Translations under genes and position numbers: made by a program | Assembly (NCBI RefSeq): GCF_039521975.1 | Contig: NZ_BAAACZ010000018.1 | Coordinates: 1 to 64,000 of the forward strand | DNA length: 64,000 nucleotides | Origin: Alkalibacillus silvisoli | GTDB taxonomy: Bacteria; Bacillota; Bacilli; Bacillales; Alkalibacillaceae | Direction of reading: 5' to 3' | In this document: piece by piece, positions 1 through 9,027 of the stretch | How the letters are laid out: each line of letters begins with the position of its first letter | Position numbering within the stretch: the stretch's first letter is position 1 | The notes under the pieces: model-generated | The model's database searches: none | Seen by the model: the letters and a program-made list of their open reading frames with translations, nothing else | What the model was told of the DNA's origin: nothing

Positions 1-30
1 ATATACAAGGCCAAATGGCATAAATAAGGA

Positions 31-48
31 GTGCTCTTAAGAGAGCAC
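31..48. other. Short hairpin in the leader upstream of the first gene
   Basis: Seven-base arms GTGCTCT and AGAGCAC are separated by a four-base loop. No T-run follows, so it does not look like an intrinsic terminator. It lies about 90 bases before the GTG start of the first gene. The rest of 1-138 shows only the ribosome site GGAAGGGG just before that start. Confidence 0.35.
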
Positions 49-138
49 CCCAACATTTGACTTAGAACCTTATTTTGTAGGAGGAAGTACATAGTTTGTT
101 ATCGAAAAATAATGTAGAGGATTGTCGGAAGGGGTTAA

Positions 139-1185
139 GTGATTTTGAATAATACGAATAAAATAGTCATTAAAATTGGATTGGCTGTTGCAGCGATTGC
201 GATATTATCCTTTGTAATTGGCACTATGTTAATCCGTTCACAAATCGAGACTTATCAAGAAGAACAAACAGAATCAGCCACAAGGACTGTGCAAACTGTA
301 ATGGAATCTACACAAAAAGCAGCAGATACAATTGAACATATGATTGAAATGCGCTTATATACAGCTTCTAAAGGGATCATGACAGAGCTAAGAGGGGATG
401 ATGTAGAAGATATAAGTCAAGAAGATCTAGTAGAAGTTGCGCAAAGTTGGGACGTTCAAGAAATTTCATTATGGGAAAGAGTAGAGGATGATATTGTCAT
501 CACTCAATCAACAGATGATACACAGTTAGGTTTACCGTCAAAAGACTGGGGTTATTGGTATAATGCTTTTGATCAGCTCATGTCTGAAGAGCCTGTTACG
601 GTTGATGAAGGGTTTGCGTTAGACAATTTCTGGGTTGGACCAATTTCACGTGCTGAACTTTTTGATCATATTTATTACAAGTTTGCTTATTACTATGATG
701 GTACAACGGATTACATGGTTAATGCTTACATAGAAGATGAAGCGGTTTATAATGTTACATTTGATTCTGGCCCGTCTGAGATTATTTCACAAATCGAGAT
801 GAACAATGATGTTATAGAAGAAATCGCGGTCATTAATGGTCCTGCCTGGTTGGAAGGAGACCACCATGAAGTAATTGAGCCTTCTACAGATATCCCTGTT
901 TTATATGGTCATATGACAATGGGTATAGGGGAAGACGAGCAAATGATTGAAGCGGTATTAAGAGATGATGAGGCGCAGACTAAAGACTTTATATTTGAAG
1001 AAGAACAATACCGTAAAATTTATAAGCCACTTGAACAAGAACGAGTGATGGTGACGGTTATGAATTTGGATAGTGAGGAACAATTAATGTCTCAATTAAC
1101 ATGGTTGTTTTTAGCTACTGTTTCATTAGGTGTTATTTTTATGTTAATTGTGATGAGGTCTGTAGCAAGAAAAGTCGACTCATAA
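139..1185 (+). CDS. Orphan membrane sensor protein, two TM segments around an extracytoplasmic Cache-like domain
   Basis: The 348-residue product starts at GTG after GGAAGGGG. A hydrophobic segment spans about residues 10-33, then about 275 acidic residues predicted outside the cell, then a second hydrophobic segment at about 318-340, and the protein stops only about nine residues later. The architecture of TM, extracellular domain, TM is that of the sensory half of chemoreceptors, kinases and diguanylate cyclases with dCache domains, and the segment with TQLGLPSKDWGYWY resembles such domains. There is no HAMP, GGDEF or methyl-accepting output domain, and I found no continuation in another frame before rlmN. 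It may signal through a partner, or be a truncated receptor. The family call is by general architecture only. Confidence 0.6.
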   Translation: MILNNTNKIVIKIGLAVAAIAILSFVIGTMLIRSQIETYQEEQTESATRTVQTVMESTQKAADTIEHMIEMRLYTASKGIMTELRGDDVEDISQEDLVEVAQSWDVQEISLWERVEDDIVITQSTDDTQLGLPSKDWGYWYNAFDQLMSEEPVTVDEGFALDNFWVGPISRAELFDHIYYKFAYYYDGTTDYMVNAYIEDEAVYNVTFDSGPSEIISQIEMNNDVIEEIAVINGPAWLEGDHHEVIEPSTDIPVLYGHMTMGIGEDEQMIEAVLRDDEAQTKDFIFEEEQYRKIYKPLEQERVMVTVMNLDSEEQLMSQLTWLFLATVSLGVIFMLIVMRSVARKVDS

Positions 1186-1283
1186 AATTTGGAACATATT
1201 TGATTATATTATATGACTTGATACATTGTGTTAAATCCATTAGTATTAACAAAGTAACTTAGGTTTTGAAATGAGGGTTTAAT

Positions 1284-2360
1284 ATGAAACCATCTATATA
1301 TGGATTAACACAAGAACAATTACAAAATTGGTTAGTGGAAAATGGTGAAAAGCGTTTCCGTGCTGAGCAAGTTTGGGATTGGTTATATAAAAAACGCGTA
1401 AAGTCGTTCTCTGAAATGAAAAACGTGAATAAAGCAACAATCGAACTATTAGAACAGCATTATCAAATACAGTCATTAACTGAAACAATCAAGCAAGAAT
1501 CAAAAGATGGAACAATCAAATTTTTATTTGAACTACCAGATGGAAACCATATTGAAACAGTGCTGATGCGCTTTGATTATGGCTTATCTGTTTGTGTAAC
1601 GACTCAAGTAGGCTGTAATATTGGTTGTTCATTTTGCGCAAGCGGAATCTTACGTAAAAACCGTGATTTAACAAGTGGCGAAATCGTTGAGCAAATTATG
1701 AACGTTCAGCACCATTTAGATGACCGCGGCAAAGAAGAACGTGTCAGTCATATCGTTGTAATGGGAATTGGTGAGCCGTTTGATAATTATGATCATACGC
1801 TGGACTTCCTTCGTGTTGTAAATAATCAAAAGGGTCTTTCAATAGGTGCAAGGCATATTACCGTATCGACCAGTGGTATTGTGCCGAAGATGTATGATTT
1901 TGCGGATGAGAATATCCAAATTAACTTAGCTTTATCCCTACACGCACCTAATAATAAGCTAAGAACTGATATTATGAAGATTAACCGAGCGTATCCGATT
2001 GAAGAGTTAATGGATGCAGTAGATTATTATTTAGAAAAAACGAATCGTCGAATTACGTTTGAGTATATTTTACTTCATGATGTAAATGACCATAAGAAAG
2101 AAGCTTTAGAATTAGTCGAACTGTTAAAGGATAAGCGTCACCTTTCTTATGTGAATTTAATTCCTTACAACCCGGTTGAGGACAACCCTTACGACCGTAG
2201 TAGTAAGCAAAACATTTTAACGTTCTATGAGACGTTACTTGAAAACAATATTAATTGTGGTGTTCGTGTTGAACAAGGAAGTGACATTGACGCAGCTTGT
2301 GGACAATTAAGAAGTAAACAAATTGAAAAGGCTAAAAGACAGAAAAAAATAAACTCATAA
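1284..2360 (+). CDS. rlmN: Dual-specificity RNA methyltransferase RlmN (23S rRNA A2503 / tRNA A37)
   Basis: The 358-residue protein is a radical-SAM enzyme that makes 2-methyladenosine at position 2503 of 23S rRNA and in some tRNAs. The iron-sulfur cluster motif CNIGCSFC gives Cys111, Cys115 and Cys118. Cys339 in DAACGQLR matches the C-terminal cysteine that carries the methyl intermediate in this family. Length fits the family. The ATG start follows GAGGG with normal spacing. It stands alone: a strong terminator follows, and no terminator is visible between it and the preceding sensor gene, so partial cotranscription is possible. The related Cfr resistance enzyme shares the motif, but the N-terminal region and context fit housekeeping RlmN. 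Confidence 0.96.
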   Translation: MKPSIYGLTQEQLQNWLVENGEKRFRAEQVWDWLYKKRVKSFSEMKNVNKATIELLEQHYQIQSLTETIKQESKDGTIKFLFELPDGNHIETVLMRFDYGLSVCVTTQVGCNIGCSFCASGILRKNRDLTSGEIVEQIMNVQHHLDDRGKEERVSHIVVMGIGEPFDNYDHTLDFLRVVNNQKGLSIGARHITVSTSGIVPKMYDFADENIQINLALSLHAPNNKLRTDIMKINRAYPIEELMDAVDYYLEKTNRRITFEYILLHDVNDHKKEALELVELLKDKRHLSYVNLIPYNPVEDNPYDRSSKQNILTFYETLLENNINCGVRVEQGSDIDAACGQLRSKQIEKAKRQKKINS

Positions 2361-2366
2361 TGTGTA

Positions 2367-2408
2367 AGAGTGCTTGTCAATAACTAGTCAGACAGGCACT
2401 CTTTTTTT
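2367..2408 (+). terminator. Rho-independent terminator after rlmN
   Basis: Twelve-base-pair stem, AGAGTGCTTGTC paired with GACAGGCACTCT (one G-T pair), followed by a run of seven T. Confidence 0.93.
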
Positions 2409-2454
2409 GTGCGAACGCATATGTTATAAGAGCAGAGTATAAGGATGTGATAGT

Positions 2455-3174
2455 TTGCCGATCTATTTCAATGATGACTCAAACGTTTACCGGTCAAAAC
2501 AACCCATTCAAGCACCAAATCAAAAACAAGCGGTTGTTGATCGTTTTGATGAGTTTGTTAAACAACAACAAAAAATCACCCGAAATTTGACCCGATCTTA
2601 TAACACACTAAACCAGCTCTATAATCGTCAAGAAAAGACTCAAAAACATATTCTTAATCAATTAGAAGGTTTAGAAAAGAGCCACCGTTCTCATGATCAA
2701 TTCCAAAACCAAGTCCAAAATCGATTATCGTCGTTTGATCAAAAACAAACGGAAGTGGAGGATTGGATGAAACAAGAAGAATTTCAAAAAGAGCAGTTGG
2801 TTAAAGAACTTAAGAGTATACATGACTCTAATCAAATAATAATCGATGAGTTAACGAAACAAGATGATTCAAGTGATGAGTTATTGCAACAGGTTAGTGA
2901 AATGCAAGAAGTTCAAGGAAAAATATCTAAACAAATTTTAAGCTACGAACAAAAGCAAAATGAGATGGCTAAGAAAATCGAACACCAAGAAGCGCTAATA
3001 GAGAAGATGTTACATCAGTTAACAAACTTTAGGTCAATCATTTACGAACGTAGCCACCACTTATCTGAGAAGATTGAGGATCACTACAATTTAACATCAA
3101 ACTATGTCCATCACCTTATGACAGGTAAGGAGAATCCAATGACATTCATGGTTAAGAAAAAAGATGATGATTAA
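2455..3174 (+). CDS. Coiled-coil protein of unknown function
   Basis: The 239-residue product uses a TTG start after AAGGATG. It has no signal peptide or membrane segment. Almost the whole chain from about residue 20 to 225 is Gln-, Lys- and Glu-rich with heptad-like spacing of hydrophobic residues, typical of a long coiled coil. It ends in a basic-acidic tail KKKDDD. I do not recognise the family, and nothing shows catalytic residues. It lies alone between the rlmN terminator and a DUF4256 gene. A structural, scaffold or sporulation role would be guesswork. Confidence 0.7.
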   Translation: MPIYFNDDSNVYRSKQPIQAPNQKQAVVDRFDEFVKQQQKITRNLTRSYNTLNQLYNRQEKTQKHILNQLEGLEKSHRSHDQFQNQVQNRLSSFDQKQTEVEDWMKQEEFQKEQLVKELKSIHDSNQIIIDELTKQDDSSDELLQQVSEMQEVQGKISKQILSYEQKQNEMAKKIEHQEALIEKMLHQLTNFRSIIYERSHHLSEKIEDHYNLTSNYVHHLMTGKENPMTFMVKKKDDD

Positions 3175-3332
3175 TGCTTAATTTAATGAGAATTAAACAT
3201 TATACTTGTGATTATTTAACAAAGTTGTTCTGTAATGTGGAAAATGTATCTTAAATTAGTTGATTACACTTTTTTGCAATCAAAGTATCGAAGCGGTATG
3301 GTAAAATATAAGTAAACAAAGGAGGGATTCCA

Positions 3333-3902
3333 GTGGCAACATCAAATATAAATGATCTATCAGCCGGTCAAGTCGAAGAACTACTTAAATTGTTAAAAGA
3401 ACGGTTTGAAAAGAATATGCACCGTCATCAAGGTCAAAATTGGAAATCAGTTGAAGAAAGAATTTTAGCTAATAAAGATAAACTTCATTCATTAAATGAA
3501 ATGGAACAAACTGGGGGAGAACCAGACGTTGTGATGTATGATGACAAAACTAATGAATACATCTTCTTTGATTGTTCAAAGGAAAGTCCAAAAGAACGAA
3601 GAAGTGTATGTTATGACCAGGAAGCATTAGAGTCTAGGAAAAAATATAAGCCTGAGAATAACGCATTAAATTTGGCAACGGATATAGGTATCAACATTTT
3701 AACAGAAGAGGAGTATCGATTTTTGCAACAACTAGAGGAATTTGACTTAAAAACATCTAGCTGGATCCAAACTCCTTCAGATATTCGAAAGCATGGAGGT
3801 GCCCTGTTTTGTGATCGTCGATATGGGCATGTATTCACCTACCATAATGGAGCTGAATCTTATTACAAAAGTAGAGGCTTCCGTGGTTCATTAAGGGTAT
3901 AG
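3333..3902 (+). CDS. DUF4256 family protein
   Basis: The 189-residue soluble protein starts at GTG eight bases after AAAGGAGGG. The sequence pattern, including GGEPDVV near residue 62, FFDCSKESP near 80, a conserved YDxxALxxRKKxKP segment and the end GGALFCDRRYG...SYYKSRGFRG, matches the DUF4256 family of uncharacterised Bacillota proteins of this length. No known catalytic role exists for the family. A terminator follows directly, so it forms a single-gene unit with its own promoter presumably in the 150-base gap upstream, where I see an A+T-rich stretch ending in TAAAAT at about 3302. Confidence 0.85.
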   Translation: MATSNINDLSAGQVEELLKLLKERFEKNMHRHQGQNWKSVEERILANKDKLHSLNEMEQTGGEPDVVMYDDKTNEYIFFDCSKESPKERRSVCYDQEALESRKKYKPENNALNLATDIGINILTEEEYRFLQQLEEFDLKTSSWIQTPSDIRKHGGALFCDRRYGHVFTYHNGAESYYKSRGFRGSLRV

Positions 3903-3905
3903 CAC

Positions 3906-3936
3906 CCAGTCCTTAAAATAGGGCTGGTTTTTCTTT
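3906..3936 (+). terminator. Terminator after the DUF4256 gene
   Basis: Seven-base-pair stem CCAGTCC with GGGCTGG (one T-G pair), eight-base loop, then TTTTTCTTTT. Confidence 0.82.
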
Positions 3937-4164
3937 TGTAACTAGGTCTTTAATTTACTAGTAGCCAATCATAGGTTTGTCCCTCAGGTACCGCACGATT
4001 TTTCTTGTCCCATAAATTAAAAGAACTTCTCATAAACTCTATACAATGATTCATATCTAATTAAAGAATGCCTTTATCAATAACTTTAAATCTTCTTTAC
4101 CGAATAATTGCGTTATGTTATCTTAATATTAAGAAAATTTAAACAATGGGTGGGAGGGGAGAAT

Positions 4165-5310
4165 GTGGCGAAAAAGTATTTAAATGAAGTACATGATTTA
4201 TACAGGGACTCTTTAAAGAAATTTTTAGAAAAGGAAGTAAGACCTCATTATGATCAATGGGAGGAAGATCGTTTAATTCCTCGAGATTTATGGACTAAGA
4301 TGGGGGAGAATGGTTTCTTATGCCCGTGGGTTGATGAATCTTATGGCGGACTTAATGCGGATTTTGGTTACTCGGTTGTGTTTAACGAAGAGATTGAGCG
4401 AGTTGGCTCAGGACTGGTCGGACTTGGATTACATAATGATATTGTCGTTCCATACTTTGAGTCATATGGAACTGATGAACAAAAAGAGCGCTGGCTTAAA
4501 AAGTGTGTCACGGGTGAGTATATTACGGCTATTGCGATGACTGAGCCTGATGCTGGGTCTGACTTGGCTGGTATTAAATCAACAGCTATTAATAAAGGCG
4601 ATCATTACATTTTGAATGGGCAGAAAACATTTATCACAAATGGGATCCACGCGGACCTAGTTGTTGTTGTAGCTAAAACAGACCCTAATGCAAATCCGGC
4701 ACATAAAGGGATTAGCTTATTTGTAGTTGATAAAGATATGAAAGGATTCTCTCGTGGCCGAAAGCTAGATAAAGTAGGTTTACATTCCCAAGATACAGCT
4801 GAATTGTTTTTTGAGGATGTAAAAGTTCCAAAAGAAAACTTACTTGGTGAAGAGGGTAAAGGGTTTTATTACTTAATGGCTCAATTGCAACAAGAACGCT
4901 TAACGGTTGCAATTAGTGGCCAAGTGGCAGCAGAAGAAATGCTGGAGATGACGACACGATATATTAAAGAACGAAAAGCCTTTTCTCAACCGATCTCAAA
5001 ACTCCAAACAGTTCAGCATAAGGTCGCTGAAATGGCAACGGAAGTAAAGATTGGTCGATCATTTTTAGATGATGTGATCGAACGCCATATGAATAATGAA
5101 AGCGTTGTGACAGAAGTGTCTATGGCAAAATGGTGGATTACCGATATGGCAAGAAGGACCTCGACCACTTGCATGCAACTGCATGGTGGTTATGGCTATA
5201 TGGAAGAGTATGAGATCGCTAGGCGTTACCGAGATATCCCTGTTGCTTCGATCTATGCTGGGACAAATGACATTATGAAAAATATAATTGCAAAGAATAT
5301 GGGGTTATAA
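4165..5310 (+). CDS. Acyl-CoA dehydrogenase
   Basis: This FAD enzyme of 381 residues oxidises an acyl-CoA to the 2-enoyl-CoA and passes electrons to an electron-transfer flavoprotein. I chose the GTG at 4165, five bases after GGGAGGGGA, over an in-frame start further up; it gives the usual family length and a normal N-terminus. Motifs include AMTEPDAGSDL, the FITNG flavin segment, the RKAFSQPI helix and CMQLHGGYGYMEEY. At the site where medium-chain enzymes have the catalytic Glu (YEGT) this protein has YAGTNDIM. Glutamates in the AAEEMLEMTTRY helix could supply the base, as in long-chain and isovaleryl-CoA dehydrogenases. It is the first gene of an acyl-CoA operon; the substrate is unknown. 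Confidence 0.92.
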   Translation: MAKKYLNEVHDLYRDSLKKFLEKEVRPHYDQWEEDRLIPRDLWTKMGENGFLCPWVDESYGGLNADFGYSVVFNEEIERVGSGLVGLGLHNDIVVPYFESYGTDEQKERWLKKCVTGEYITAIAMTEPDAGSDLAGIKSTAINKGDHYILNGQKTFITNGIHADLVVVVAKTDPNANPAHKGISLFVVDKDMKGFSRGRKLDKVGLHSQDTAELFFEDVKVPKENLLGEEGKGFYYLMAQLQQERLTVAISGQVAAEEMLEMTTRYIKERKAFSQPISKLQTVQHKVAEMATEVKIGRSFLDDVIERHMNNESVVTEVSMAKWWITDMARRTSTTCMQLHGGYGYMEEYEIARRYRDIPVASIYAGTNDIMKNIIAKNMGL

Positions 5311-5312
5311 CG

Positions 5313-6383
5313 ATGTTAGAAGGGGTTAAAATACTAGATTTTTCACAATACTTACCGGGTCCTTTTGCAACGTTACGTTTAGTTGACCGAGGTGCTGAAG
5401 TAATTAAAGTCGAAGCCCCCGCTGGAGATCCGACTAGACAAATGGCTAATGAAGCTCTGTTTGCAGTCAATAATCGAGGGAAGAAGAGTGTAGCTGTTGA
5501 TCTCAAAAGTAAAGATGACCAATCAAAGATTTATAAGCTCCTAGAAGATATTGATGTTGTTATCGAAAGCTTTCGTCCAGGCGTGATGAAGCGGTTAGGT
5601 TATGGCTATGAACTAATAAAAGATATCAAGCCTGATATCGTCTACCTATCCCTAACAGGCTTTGGACAAAACAGTTCTTATTCTCATCAAGGCAGTCACG
5701 ATTTAAATTATGTCGCGATGAGTGGTTTATTGAGTCAATATAAAGATAAAATAGGTCATCCAGTCATGCCAACTCAAACGCTAGCCGATTTAGTCGGTGG
5801 GATGGCGGCGAGTGAAGCTATTTTATCGGCGTTATTTAAACGCGAACGAACTAAAGACGGGTCTTACATTGACCTAGCTATGACTGATGCTGTTATATCA
5901 ATGATGGGGAATCATGCGATGTTTTCTTCTATTGCAGGTATTGAATCAGGAATTCCCGTTTTAAACGGTTCTTATGCCAATTACCGGGTCTATGAAACGA
6001 AGGACCAACGTTTTATGACAATGGGGGCATTAGAATATAAGTTTTGGAAGAATTTTTGTGAAGCGGTTGGAAAAGAACAGTGGCTAGAGAATTTCCCAGA
6101 ACAATTAATCGAACAAGACACTATTTTAGAAGTTGAAAAACTATTTTTAACTAAAACCTTTCAAGAATGGACTGAAATGGGTAAGCAATATGATTGTTGC
6201 TTATTCCCAGTATTAGAGATTGATGAGGTCATTAATAATGAATATGTAAAAGAACGAGGTTTAGTGCAGATCAATAATGGTCAACCATTTATTCAAACTC
6301 ATTATCATAATATTCATAAAAGCGAGCATGTAGCTGAGTTAAACGAGCATGATCACCTCTTAAGTCAAAACCCAAAAGTATGA
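5313..6383 (+). CDS. CaiB/BaiF (family III) CoA-transferase
   Basis: The 356-residue product begins two bases after the dehydrogenase stop, so the two are translationally close. The N-terminus MLEGVKILDFSQYLPGPF and the segment RGAEVIKVEAP are the classic family III CoA-transferase opening. AMTDAVISM near residue 190 holds the aspartate that forms the acyl-enzyme anhydride in this family. Members move CoA between carboxylic acids (carnitine, formate, succinate and bile acid types) or racemise 2-methylacyl-CoA. The protein is nearer the shorter alpha-methylacyl-CoA-racemase-like branch by length. With a dehydrogenase and a ligase next door it probably activates or swaps CoA on an organic acid; which one cannot be told from sequence. 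Confidence 0.9.
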   Translation: MLEGVKILDFSQYLPGPFATLRLVDRGAEVIKVEAPAGDPTRQMANEALFAVNNRGKKSVAVDLKSKDDQSKIYKLLEDIDVVIESFRPGVMKRLGYGYELIKDIKPDIVYLSLTGFGQNSSYSHQGSHDLNYVAMSGLLSQYKDKIGHPVMPTQTLADLVGGMAASEAILSALFKRERTKDGSYIDLAMTDAVISMMGNHAMFSSIAGIESGIPVLNGSYANYRVYETKDQRFMTMGALEYKFWKNFCEAVGKEQWLENFPEQLIEQDTILEVEKLFLTKTFQEWTEMGKQYDCCLFPVLEIDEVINNEYVKERGLVQINNGQPFIQTHYHNIHKSEHVAELNEHDHLLSQNPKV

Positions 6384-6435
6384 ACGACCTCGTCAACTGG
6401 CGAGTCATATATAATTTTTAAAGGAGTGGGTTCAA

Positions 6436-8046
6436 ATGATGGAAGGTAAACTGCTCATCAGCCAAATGATTGAGAGGGCTGAAAAACTTTTTCCAAAAAA
6501 GGAGGTCATCTCACGCACGAGTTCAGGCATACACCGGTTCACTTATCAACAGATCGGAGAAAGAACAAGACGTCTTTCCAGTGCTTTAGAGAACTTAGGA
6601 GTTGAAAGAGGCGATAAAGTCGCAACTCTCGCGTGGAATGATCATAGACACCTCGAAGCTTACTTCGCTATTCCTGGTATGGGAGCTGTCCTACACACAA
6701 TTAATATTCGCTTGTCAGCCGAACACATTATACACATCATCAATCACGCAGAAGATAAAGTGTTATTAGTTGATCCAATGTTTTTACCAATCTTAGAAGG
6801 CATTAAAGACCATATTCCAACAGTACGTGCATTTGTCGTTATGACAGATGATGATGAGTTACCTGATACACCTCTAACCCCGGTATATTCTTATGAAGAC
6901 TTATTATTAGAAGCAAATCCAGATTATGAGTTTGTAAAGGACTTAGATGAAAATGACCCTGCAGGTATGTGTTTCACATCAGCAACGACCGGTAAACCTA
7001 AAGGAGTTGTTTATTCGCATCGTGGTATTACGCTTCACAGTTTAAGCTTAGGATTAGCTGACTCTGGAGCGGTTTCAGAGTCTGATGTTGTCATGCCAGT
7101 TGTACCGATGTTTCACGCAAATGCTTGGGGTCTTCCTTTCGCATCAACATGGTTTGGCTCAACACAAGTCATGCCAGGCCCTTTATTTACACCAGAATTA
7201 CTCGCTGAATTAATTACGACTGAAAAAGTCACAAGCACAGCTGGTGTCCCAACGATCTGGCTTGGTTTATTAAAAGAGCTTGATGCCAATAAAGACCGTT
7301 ACGACATGAGCTCATTGCGTGCTGTGTTATGTGGTGGGTCTGCAGCACCAATGGGAATGATTCGTGCGTTTGAAGAGAAATATAACATTCCATTTATCCA
7401 CGCTTATGGTATGACAGAAACAACACCTCTTGTGACATTATCCCGCTTAAAGAGTTACCAAGAAGATTTATCGACAGAAGAGAAATTGGAAATTCGTGCA
7501 AAACAAGGCTCTGTTGTCCCAGGTCTTGAGATTAAAGCCATTAACGATGAGGGTGAAATCGAATGGAATGGTAAGGATATGGGTGAGCTTTTAGTTCGTG
7601 GTCCATGGATAGCTGATGAGTATTATAATGATGAGCGTACTGAGGGTGCATTTAAAGACGGATGGCTTTATACAGGAGATATTGTCACAATTGATCAAGA
7701 AGGAACGATTAAAATTACAGACCGTACTAAAGACCTTGTGAAAAGTGGTGGGGAATGGATTTCAACAATTGATTTAGAAAATGCAATTATGGCTCATGAT
7801 GCAGTCTTTGAAGCGGCAGTAGTAGGTGTTCCTCATCCAGAGTGGCAAGAACGCCCTGTTGCAGCAGTCGTAATAAAGCCAGATGAAAATGTGGAAAAAG
7901 AAGAATTATTAGACTATCTAAAACCACAATTTGCGAAATGGTGGATTCCAGATGATATTATTTTTATGGATGAATTACCAAAAACGTCAGTTGGTAAATT
8001 TCAAAAGAATGCATTAAGAGAGAAGCTGCAAGAGCATTTAGTGTAA
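6436..8046 (+). CDS. Acyl-CoA synthetase (fatty-acid/medium-chain AMP-forming ligase)
   Basis: The 536-residue protein belongs to the adenylate-forming superfamily and activates a carboxylic acid with ATP and CoA. The AMP-binding loop FTSATTGKPKGVVYSHRG lies near residues 179-196, followed by HAYGMTETTP near 320, DGWLYTGD near 412 and the C-terminal catalytic-lysine region KTSVGKFQKNALRE near 515. Two adjacent ATGs follow AAAGGAG; I took the first. The length and the N-terminus fit the AlkK/medium-chain type of about 540 residues rather than FadD. It completes the dehydrogenase, CoA-transferase, ligase operon, which ends in a strong terminator. Confidence 0.92.
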   Translation: MMEGKLLISQMIERAEKLFPKKEVISRTSSGIHRFTYQQIGERTRRLSSALENLGVERGDKVATLAWNDHRHLEAYFAIPGMGAVLHTINIRLSAEHIIHIINHAEDKVLLVDPMFLPILEGIKDHIPTVRAFVVMTDDDELPDTPLTPVYSYEDLLLEANPDYEFVKDLDENDPAGMCFTSATTGKPKGVVYSHRGITLHSLSLGLADSGAVSESDVVMPVVPMFHANAWGLPFASTWFGSTQVMPGPLFTPELLAELITTEKVTSTAGVPTIWLGLLKELDANKDRYDMSSLRAVLCGGSAAPMGMIRAFEEKYNIPFIHAYGMTETTPLVTLSRLKSYQEDLSTEEKLEIRAKQGSVVPGLEIKAINDEGEIEWNGKDMGELLVRGPWIADEYYNDERTEGAFKDGWLYTGDIVTIDQEGTIKITDRTKDLVKSGGEWISTIDLENAIMAHDAVFEAAVVGVPHPEWQERPVAAVVIKPDENVEKEELLDYLKPQFAKWWIPDDIIFMDELPKTSVGKFQKNALREKLQEHLV

Positions 8047-8092
8047 ACCGTGTTAATGACGGTGGTAGAAGAGAAGATAACTAACTGTGCAC

Positions 8093-8132
8093 AATTAAGC
8101 GAACGCCTGGTTAATTAGGCGTTCGCTTAATT
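8093..8132. terminator. Perfect 16-bp-stem bidirectional terminator
   Basis: AATTAAGCGAACGCCT is followed after eight bases by its exact complement AGGCGTTCGCTTAATT. It separates the convergent ligase operon (+) and SDR gene (-). The flanks are A+T-rich rather than a pure T-run, so it may work in both directions. Confidence 0.8.
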
Positions 8133-8247
8133 ATTTCGCTTTTCGCTTAAAAAAAGAAGAATCGAACGTTTTTCCAGAATCGATCATAAAAATTAACTTT
8201 CGCTCAATTACTAAAACAACAACAATCCATCATCGCTTTCTTTAAAA

Positions 8248-9015
8248 TTATTTAGGTTGCATACGAATAGCGCCATCTAATCGGATTACTTCCCCATTTA
8301 GCATTGGGTTTTCTACAATACTTTCAACGAGTTTCCCATATTCAGCTGGATCTCCTAATCGAGAAGGGAAGGGTGTCATAGCTCCTAATGCTTCTCGCGC
8401 TTGATCGGGTAGTGATGCGAATAGTGGTGTGTCAAATAATCCAGGTGCAATCGTCATAACGCGAATACCATAAGGTGATAAATCACGAGCGATAGGAAGT
8501 GTCATGCCAACAATACCCCCTTTTGAAGCACTGTAAGCAGCTTGCCCAATCTGTCCTTCATATGCGGCAACAGAAGCGGTATTGATGATGACACCACGCT
8601 CACCTTCATCATTTACCTCTAGATCTTTCATAAATTCAGATGCTAACCTAATAACGTTAAATGTCCCAACGAGATTGACTTGAACAACCTTTTGGAAAGT
8701 CTCTAAGTCATGGACACCTTTACTACTAACCGTTTTCTTAGCGGCTCCAATTCCTGCGCAGTTAACAACGACGTGTAACCCACCTAAATCTAGAGCTTCT
8801 TTTAACGCATTTTGAACGCTTGCATCATCTGTTACATCAGTTTTAACAAATTTAACATTTTGACTTCCGAGTTCGTTTATTAAAGTTTGTGCTTTTTCTT
8901 CTTGTAGATCAGCAATAACCACTTTAACCCCATTACTAACTAAATTTCGTACAGTAGCTTCTCCTAAACCGGAAGCACCGCCTGTTACAAAAGCAACTTT
9001 ATTTTGTAACTTCAC
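8248..9015 (-). CDS. SDR-family 3-hydroxyacyl-CoA dehydrogenase (HSD17B10-like)
   Basis: The 255-residue short-chain dehydrogenase has the NAD-binding TGGASGLGEAT motif at residues 10-20, NCAGIGAAKK near 89, and the catalytic Ser/Tyr/Lys set with YSASKGG near 165. The string of motifs (GTFNVIRLA, TASVAAYEGQIGQAAYSASK, IAPGLFDTP) is typical of the type II 3-hydroxyacyl-CoA dehydrogenases that oxidise 3-hydroxyacyl-CoA to 3-ketoacyl-CoA. The GTG start lies eight bases after AGGGGGAG. It is 12 bases downstream of the thiolase gene, with which it forms an operon catalysing consecutive beta-oxidation steps. Confidence 0.9.
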   Translation of the reverse strand: MKLQNKVAFVTGGASGLGEATVRNLVSNGVKVVIADLQEEKAQTLINELGSQNVKFVKTDVTDDASVQNALKEALDLGGLHVVVNCAGIGAAKKTVSSKGVHDLETFQKVVQVNLVGTFNVIRLASEFMKDLEVNDEGERGVIINTASVAAYEGQIGQAAYSASKGGIVGMTLPIARDLSPYGIRVMTIAPGLFDTPLFASLPDQAREALGAMTPFPSRLGDPAEYGKLVESIVENPMLNGEVIRLDGAIRMQPK

Positions 9016-9027
9016 TAAAAACTCCCC

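Noticed and set aside
31..48. Leader hairpin read as a T-box or riboswitch
   Set aside because: Only one seven-base-pair stem; no T-box sequence, no conserved riboswitch core, and no terminator alternative.
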